Source: Staphylotrichum longicolle
Lineage: Eukaryota > Ascomycota > Sordariomycetes > Sordariales > Chaetomiaceae
DNA: 64,000 bases
Direction: 5' to 3'
Assembly (NCBI GenBank): GCA_019096155.1
Contig: JAHCVI010000003.1
Location: forward strand, 3,782,001 to 3,846,000
Shown: positions 57,884-64,000 of the stretch, one piece after another
Layout: each line of letters starts with the position of its first letter
How positions within the stretch are numbered: the first letter of the stretch is position 1
The notes under the pieces: model-generated
What the model was told of the DNA's origin: nothing
Databases searched by the model: none
Seen by the model: the letters and a program-made list of their open reading frames with translations, nothing else
Translations under genes and position numbers: made by a program

Positions 57884-59176
57884 TAAACTTTTGCTCCTTT
57901 TTCGTCCTCTTCTTTTTTCCATCCTCTCTCCGTGTTCTCCACTTTCTTCTCAGGGCCAATCTCTTGTTTTGTGTCGCGAATTGAGAGATGTTCATAGGTA
58001 TTTAGCTGGCTGGGAGGATTGAAGGCGTGAAAGCGAAGATTCAACTTTCACTTTTTTTGGGTCTCGGGTTTACAATCAAAGCCAAGCTAACACGTCTCAT
58101 ATACTTGGGCCTTATGTCTCTGGACATCGAGGTAAGATAGAAAAGTAAATACAGAAGTAATTTTTTTTTTGATCTAGATAGATACGAAAACACTTTGTGT
58201 CGGGCAACATGCAACAACCAGTCTTCATTTAGCAAGGACATGGTTTATCACCCTGCATTCCACACTGTTCCTCTCCTAAAATATTGGGAAATACCATTCC
58301 CGCCATTCTGTCAAATCAAGCACCACTTCAGCATGCCACAAACTCTCTCACCGTGAACAATATATCTGTCAAGCCCCCAAGCTCCGAAGCTGGAACTTAA
58401 CTCGGGTAGCGCCTCGGGGAGCACACTTGGCACATAGGGCGACGGATCGGGGGCGAAAATAAGTAGGCAAAGTGGGAGGCAGGCAGAGAGACAAGTAAGG
58501 ATGAAATGCAAGGAACAACCGTAATCTAGAGAGACAACTAACACGTTCAACTTTTGCAGCGTTGCTGCAAGTGCAAACACCCAACCATCATGACATGACT
58601 ACACAGTACTAACAACCAGCACCTCACCATCACCACCACCACGGACCCGGTCACAACAGACAACACACACCAAACAAGAAACCAGCTCACCATTTCAACT
58701 CACACAGACACAAAAACACACATCTTAATTCCAACAACCCTACCTCAACTCACCCCTCCCTCCCATCATCCACACAACCAGCCAAGCAAGCAGGCAAGCA
58801 AGCAAGCAAGCAAGCATCCAAGCACACCACAGCAACGCAACACAAAAGCAAAGGCAAAACATTATATTAATTCAACAACCCCTCGTCAACCCCCCCCTTC
58901 AAAGGTGTCATTCCAGGAGAGTCCGGTTTCGGCACACCGAGATCGCTGTTTTTGCCCAGTCCAAACAAAACAGAATACAACGCACAATACAACCAAAAAA
59001 GCCAGAGCCAAAAACCATACCAAAAGCAAAGAGAGAGGGACACAGAGAGAAAGAGAAGAATAGAGGAGCCAATAACCAATAAAAACTATAATAGCCAAAC
59101 AAGAAAAAGGCATGCACTCTATCACAATTGTCCAGACAAAATCGCTTCCGTTGCTGTTTCGCACACACACACAAAG
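57884..59176. other. intergenic to chitin synthase 3' end, AAGC microsatellite
   Basis: 1.3 kb. It contains an AAGC run at 58781-58819. The last small exon of the chitin synthase probably lies here: the main exon ends at a donor (59238), and a minus-strand frame reading VDEGLLN then TAA near 58864-58890 is a candidate, but its acceptor and a G8 run leave the join out of frame by one base. Confidence 0.4.
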
Positions 59177-59238
59177 TTAGCCATCATCAAACTCAGAGAG
59201 GACGGGGACAGGCCACAAATTAAAAGCAAAAGACTTAC

Positions 59239-62200
59239 CGCTATTAATATAAGCCCTCCTCGCGTCCAGCGGGACGCCGAACCGCCGCTCCAGCTCCTGC
59301 TTCACGCCCTTCTTGGTCACCGTCATGAGGTCCGCGGTGCGCAGGATCTCGCGAATCTCGGCAAGCAGCGCGTCGTCGCTGGGCAGGCCGGCCAGGTTCG
59401 TCATCTCGAGCTCGGGCTGCGACGACGACGGGCCGAGGAACTGCGACCCGCCAAACTGGCTCTGGCGGTTCATGTTGTGGCCCGCGGCGCCGAGCATCTC
59501 GCTCGCGGCGAGCGACATGCGGCTCGGCGCGCCCGGCATGGCCGGGTAGCCCGTAATGGAGCCCGTGCGCGACGGCGTGTACCCGCCGCCGTACTCAGAC
59601 ATGGCGACGTTGGGGCGCGTGGCGTACGAGTAGCCCGAGACCTCGGAGCGCGCGTCGTCGTGGAGGCCGCCGGCCTGCGTCTGGGCGTCCCACAGCTCGG
59701 CCTGGTATTCCTCCCACTTCTTGCGCGGGATGCTGGCCGGGTCGAACTTGCCCTCGTCCGAGATGACCACCTTCTTGCCCTTCTCACCCGTGACGACACG
59801 CGTGTTGCCCCAGGTGAAGTCGTCCATGTGCCAGAAGGCGTAGAGCGGCAGGGCGAAGCTGAAGACGGGCACCGCGAGAATGTACAGGATCATCCACCCG
59901 ATCATCTCCCACTTGCGGCGCAGGATGAAGATGATGGCTTGCAGACCGTAGATGGCGCCGAGGAGGACGAAGGCTGTGATGGGGATGACGGACGAGTTCT
60001 GCGCGACCATGACGATCAGGTACACAATATAGGCGATGGTGACGGGCTGGACGATGGTCGAGAGCAGGTCTACAAAGACGATGAAGCGCATGCTGAAGCA
60101 GCAGAAACCGCACAGCTGGTTCATGGGGATGAGCTCCATCAGGTTGTGCACTGTCGAGTTGATCCACCGACGACGCTGCGAGAGGAACACCTGCCACGAG
60201 TCCGGAGCGACGGTCCACGCATGCGCGCTGAAGATGTACTTGGTCTTGTACTTGTTGTGATACTTGAGCAGGAGCGTCGTGAGGTAACGATCCTCACCGA
60301 GGTGCAGGAGGTTCTTCATGTGGAGCGTGTCGACGCGGATGGTCGAGTACGCCTCGACGACCTCGCGGCTGACAAAGAGCGGCTTGCCCGTGTCCGCGGC
60401 GCGGATGCGGTACATGGAGAAACAACCGGGCAAGCAGGTGACGGAACCGAAGAGCGACTCGAAGGCCTTGGACAGATTGTGCGAGATGTAGTACTCGTAA
60501 ACCTGGATCATGGTGACGAAGGACGACTTGGCGTTGGTCAGGGCCGTCTCGCCGCACACGGCGATCAGGCGGGTGTCGTCCAGGAAAGCCGAGACCATGC
60601 GCGTGGCCGAATCGGGGGCGACGACCGTGTCCGCATCGATCTGGAACAGATATTCGTAGAAGGTCGGGTTGACGCCAATGATGTTGCGGATCTGGTGGTA
60701 CATTTCGAGTTCCAGCGGGCTCATGGCCAGGTTGTAGTGCACGCGGTTGAGGAAGCGCATCAGGATCATCTGCGAGTCACGCTTGCCACGGTTACCCGGG
60801 CGGGACACCTCGGAGGGCTTGCCGATCTTGACCACGACGAGGAAGGGCACGATGTGGCCCTGCACCTCGTACAGACCCGAGTACACCTTGCCCATGTTGT
60901 GCTGCTTGAGACCCTCGCCGAGCGACTCGAAGCTCAGCGGCTCCGGATCAACCGCCTCGGACACGCCCAGGATGTCGAGCACGATGCGCGGCGTGGGACG
61001 ATCGTTGCCCTGGCCGATAATCATACCGTCGCAGATGATAACTAGAAGCTTGCGCTTGTCATCGTACCGCATGCGGGCCGCCGAGTCGACGGCACGGCGA
61101 ATCGACTCCTCATCTTCCGTGTAGGCTGGAATCTGGCACATGACAAACTTGTCGAGGTTCTCGGGCATGTTCTTGGTACCAAACTGAAGCGCGGCAAAGA
61201 ACTTGAAGGCGATGACGCTGGCCAGAAGGATAGACACGGAGAGAACCAGGTACTCGGCGAACTTGCACCTAGCAGACGAACGCGTGTCGACGTCGGCGAC
61301 GTAGAAGAGGTTGTCCAGGCACAGTTGCATCATCTTCTTCTGGTTGGCGTCGATGCCAAGGGCCTGCCAGAGCGCCGTGATATCGTCACCCGACCGCTGC
61401 TGGAAGAGGTCCACCACGAGCGGATGCATGAAGTCGGCCGCGCTCGCGTCCGTCGGGGGCGGCTGCCCTGGTGGGTTCTGCTGCCGCCGGCCGCCTTGGA
61501 GGTACGTTGTCATGTCGTAGACGCGCTGGTTGAGGATGGCAATGACCTGCTTCTTGGTGCTGAGCGTCTTGACGTACTGAGCCGAGTAGCCGACGTTGCC
61601 GACTTTGTAGTTGGAACGCAGCATTTTCATCCTCTGCGAGAACCAGTCCGGTCGGCTGTCGTTGGTGAAGTGGCGGAAGTCGTGGTACTTTGAGTTCAGG
61701 TCCTGGCTGCTGATGACGGCCGCCGAGCCCGTGATGTTGGTGCTCTTGTAGTCGAGCAGGACGGCGGGGTCGATCGAGCCGTATTGACCCTGGCAGAGTG
61801 CAGAGACCTGCACAGGGAAGAGACTGGTGATGTCCATGCCGCCGTATTGGGTGAGCATCTTGGTAGGCAGGTAAGTAGGGAAGTGCCGGGGCGCAAAGGT
61901 ACCGATGTCGAAGATCTGGCCGCGGATCGAGGCGTAGGCACTCCGTCCGTCCTTGCCGTCGTAGTGTGAGAGCTCTTCGGGGCTATACACGTACTGGTGA
62001 GGGCAGATCAACATCGGGAAGACGACGATGAAGAAGACCGACACCAAACAACTGAACCAGATGATCATGTTGATCGCCAGCTTCTCGCGCCACGCCAACC
62101 GCACATCCTTGCGCGGCATGCGGCCCAACCACCGAATCAGAAAGTCGGGAATGAAAAAGGTCAGCATGTAGACGAGGAAGACCCAACGCTTGCGGCTCGG

Positions 62201-64000
62201 GCTGTCCTTGTACTCTTCCACCTCCACCATATCCTTCTCGTTGCCTCGCTCGGCCATCTGCTCGCGCGTGTCAAGGTTCTTGAACATGTCGCCGCCTCCA
62301 AACGCAGACACGCCCGCCTCGGACCGCGCGTCCACCTCCTGGCTGCCGAAGTAGCCGGCCTTCTTCTCGCCCGTAAAACTGCTCGGGGTGGGTCCGCCGG
62401 AGAGGTACAGACGCTCGTTTGACGCGAGGAAGGGGTCGGCAGGGGTGGTCATGCCGTCTCCGGCATCAGACGGGAGACCGTACCGGCCGGACTGCGAAAA
62501 GTTCTCGCCCAGCTGTGCGATCTCCATCCAGCAGCGCTCACTGAGGAACACGCCTGTGGTACCAATAGCGACCTCGTTGGCGGGCCACCGCTTTTCCTCG
62601 ACCACCACCTCCACCTTCTCGCGCTCGCTGCCGACGAGCATCGTCTCGCCGTCGGCCAAGCCCAGGAACTCGCCAAACGGCAAAAATACGCTAAAGTCGG
62701 CGGACCGCAGGCGCTGGCTGATCTCGGCAATGCCAAACGTCTGCAACTGTGCGCGCACGCACTTGCTGTCGAACTGGTTCGCTATGCGCCTGTCGTTGGG
62801 CTTGAGACAGAACACAAAATAGCAGTTTGTACCCGGGGCCGTGATGGACCGCGTGACGTTTTCGAGCGCCGAGAGGAACTGGCCTGACGCGCCTTGTTCC
62901 GAGGCGCGCACACTGCCGGCCTTCTTGGCGTCGCCCGCATCGCTGCCGTGGTCAACCGACTGCTCTCTCTCAAGAGCCCGAGCACGGGCGGTGAGGGCGG
63001 TGGAGGGCCGTCCCCGCTTCGACATGATGCTGGGGGCACGCATGGGTCTGGAACTGACTGAAGCCTGCATGACGGTGGTCCGCTCCTGCGGGTGGACGAC
63101 GGTCTGGAGAACTTCCTGCCCAAAGAGACGGGCAACGAAAGAGCTCTTGCTCGAGTTGATCAGGTTCATGAGATCGCCCGAGATGACCTCGCCGTTCTCC
63201 TCTACCAAGCCCTTGATGGGATACTCGACCTCGCCGGCGAAGTGCTTGACGGTGAACGTGGCGGCCGTATTTTCGGTGTAGAAGTTGCTGCCGGGCAGCT
63301 TGGCGGTGGCCGCGCCAACCTGGATAGCTGGGTTCTTGCCCTCGAAGCGCTTCCGCAAACTCTCGAGGAGCTGCATGTCGGTGCGGTGGCGGCGGGTCTG
63401 GTCATCCAGAATGCTGAGCAGGCCGTTGCCCGACTTCAGCAGGCCCTTGACTGCGTCCGAGTTGTCAAAGTAGCTCGTTGCCGGTACAGACACCTCTTCG
63501 GTCTCGAGCATGTCGGCCTTGCGGTCAAAGAAGTTTTGCAGAGTCAGATTGTAGAGCGACTCGGTAGCGGCATTGGCCAAGAGCTGGTCGAGGGTTGAGC
63601 CGGTCGAGCTCTGCTGCTGGAAACCGGGGAAGTCGACGATCGAAATCGTGTTGCCGATCGAGTCCTCAGGGGCACACAGCCTCTGGTTGATGCTCTCAAT
63701 AACATACGCAACGAGAAGTGAGTACAGTGTCCGGGCCAGCTCGTTTGCGTTTCCCCGCGCACCCGCGGGATCGAGCATTACCGTCACTCTCTCCTTGTGA
63801 AGCATCTTGGTCTTGTAGCCCAGCGTTGTCTGAAGCTCTGTGGCACCAACACCGAGGAAGGCGGCAATGATTCCGAGTACATCCTTGTTCTTCACCGTGG
63901 TCGTGGTCTGGGCACCTTCGTGCGAGAAGCCACCGCTGTCATCAGCCGTCGCCATGGTGCTGGAGGTCGTCTCAAACTCCAGTTGGCCAATGTGAAGGAT
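59239..64000 (-). CDS. class V chitin synthase with myosin motor-like domain (5' end outside window)
   Basis: Membrane enzyme polymerising GlcNAc into cell-wall chitin at hyphal tips and septa. One long exon runs from the right edge, so the N-terminus (about 270 residues with the P-loop) is missing. The in-window ATG at 63955 is internal: the frame continues upstream into [10 protein letters not shown], a myosin-head motif. Order seen: rest of the myosin-like domain ([43 protein letters not shown]); TM segments at [18 protein letters not shown] and [16 protein letters not shown]; cytochrome-b5-like segment near [16 protein letters not shown]; then the CHS2-type catalytic domain with [36 protein letters not shown] and [13 protein letters not shown]. 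Several TM helices and a C-terminal DEK_C-like domain ([20 protein letters not shown]) follow, ending AYINS at donor 59238. DEK_C favours class V over class VII. The last exon is unresolved. Confidence 0.92.

Noticed and set aside
58781..58819. AAGC repeat as a possible structured element
   Set aside because: Simple microsatellite without spacers or conserved arms; not CRISPR and not an RNA gene.
58952..61045. A 697-codon plus-strand open frame
   Set aside because: Lies antisense to the chitin synthase catalytic exon, has V/R/D/H-rich composition typical of a GC-rich shadow frame, and shows no family motif.

Overview
This is a window from a filamentous ascomycete nuclear genome. It is GC-rich and has dense genes with short introns of mostly 50-120 nt, GTRNGT donors and CTAAC-like branch sites. 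It also has fungal-specific families: a Zn2Cys6 regulator, the Msb2 signalling mucin, a LaeA-like methyltransferase and a chitin synthase with a myosin-like domain. Protein similarity recalled from known families points to Sordariomycetes, probably Sordariales/Chaetomiaceae; the species is an inference I cannot prove. I see no mobile element, no AT-rich RIP-mutated tract, no CRISPR and no rRNA.

Layout, left to right: LaeA-like methyltransferase (-, 0.6-1.8 kb); replication factor Cdc45 (+, 4.0-6.7); calcium sensor NCS-1 (+, 8.4-9.4); long-chain acyl-CoA synthetase (-, 10.5-12.7); Rkm5-like lysine methyltransferase (+, 14.7-16.1), convergent with a proline-rich transglutaminase-like (Cyk3-type) protein (-, 16.2-18.2); large F-box protein (+, 19.8-22.95), convergent with a Zn2Cys6 regulator (-, 23.7-26.0); intron-containing tRNA-Glu(CUC) (27.9); Alg7 GlcNAc-1-P transferase (+, 28.5-29.9), convergent with a secreted Asp-box sialidase-fold protein (-, 30.3-31.5); nucleoporin Seh1 (+, 32.35-33.9), convergent with an allantoate-permease-family transporter (-, 34.7-36.5); Msb2 (-, 38.6-40.9); a gene-poor 9 kb stretch (40.9-50.0) with one weak spliced small-ORF candidate; FKBP12 (+, 50.0-50.7); ubiquitin E1 Uba1 (+, 51.7-55.0); glutathionyl-hydroquinone-reductase-type GST (+, 55.7-57.5); intron-containing tRNA-Leu(AAG) (57.8); and the 3' three quarters of a class V chitin synthase (-, 59.2 to the right edge).

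The genes are mostly unlinked housekeeping functions: DNA replication, ubiquitin activation, N-glycosylation, nuclear pore, lipid activation and calcium sensing. Cell-wall and surface functions (Msb2, chitin synthase, Alg7) are also represented. There is no operon or metabolic cluster. If the LaeA-like gene belongs to a secondary-metabolite cluster, that cluster would lie left of the window.

Two features deserve attention. First, many otherwise conserved genes, including essential ones such as cdc45 and seh1, carry single-base frameshifts in G/C runs, densest at 30.3-33.9 kb. This looks like sequence or assembly error rather than pseudogenes. Second, the GST gene has two in-frame starts (with and without an arginine-rich presequence) and a 21-codon polyglutamine upstream ORF whose stop overlaps the long-form start as ATGA. 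That is a plausible device for dual mitochondrial/cytosolic targeting. Exon boundaries were checked by requiring the spliced length to be a multiple of three, counting inferred missing bases where stated.
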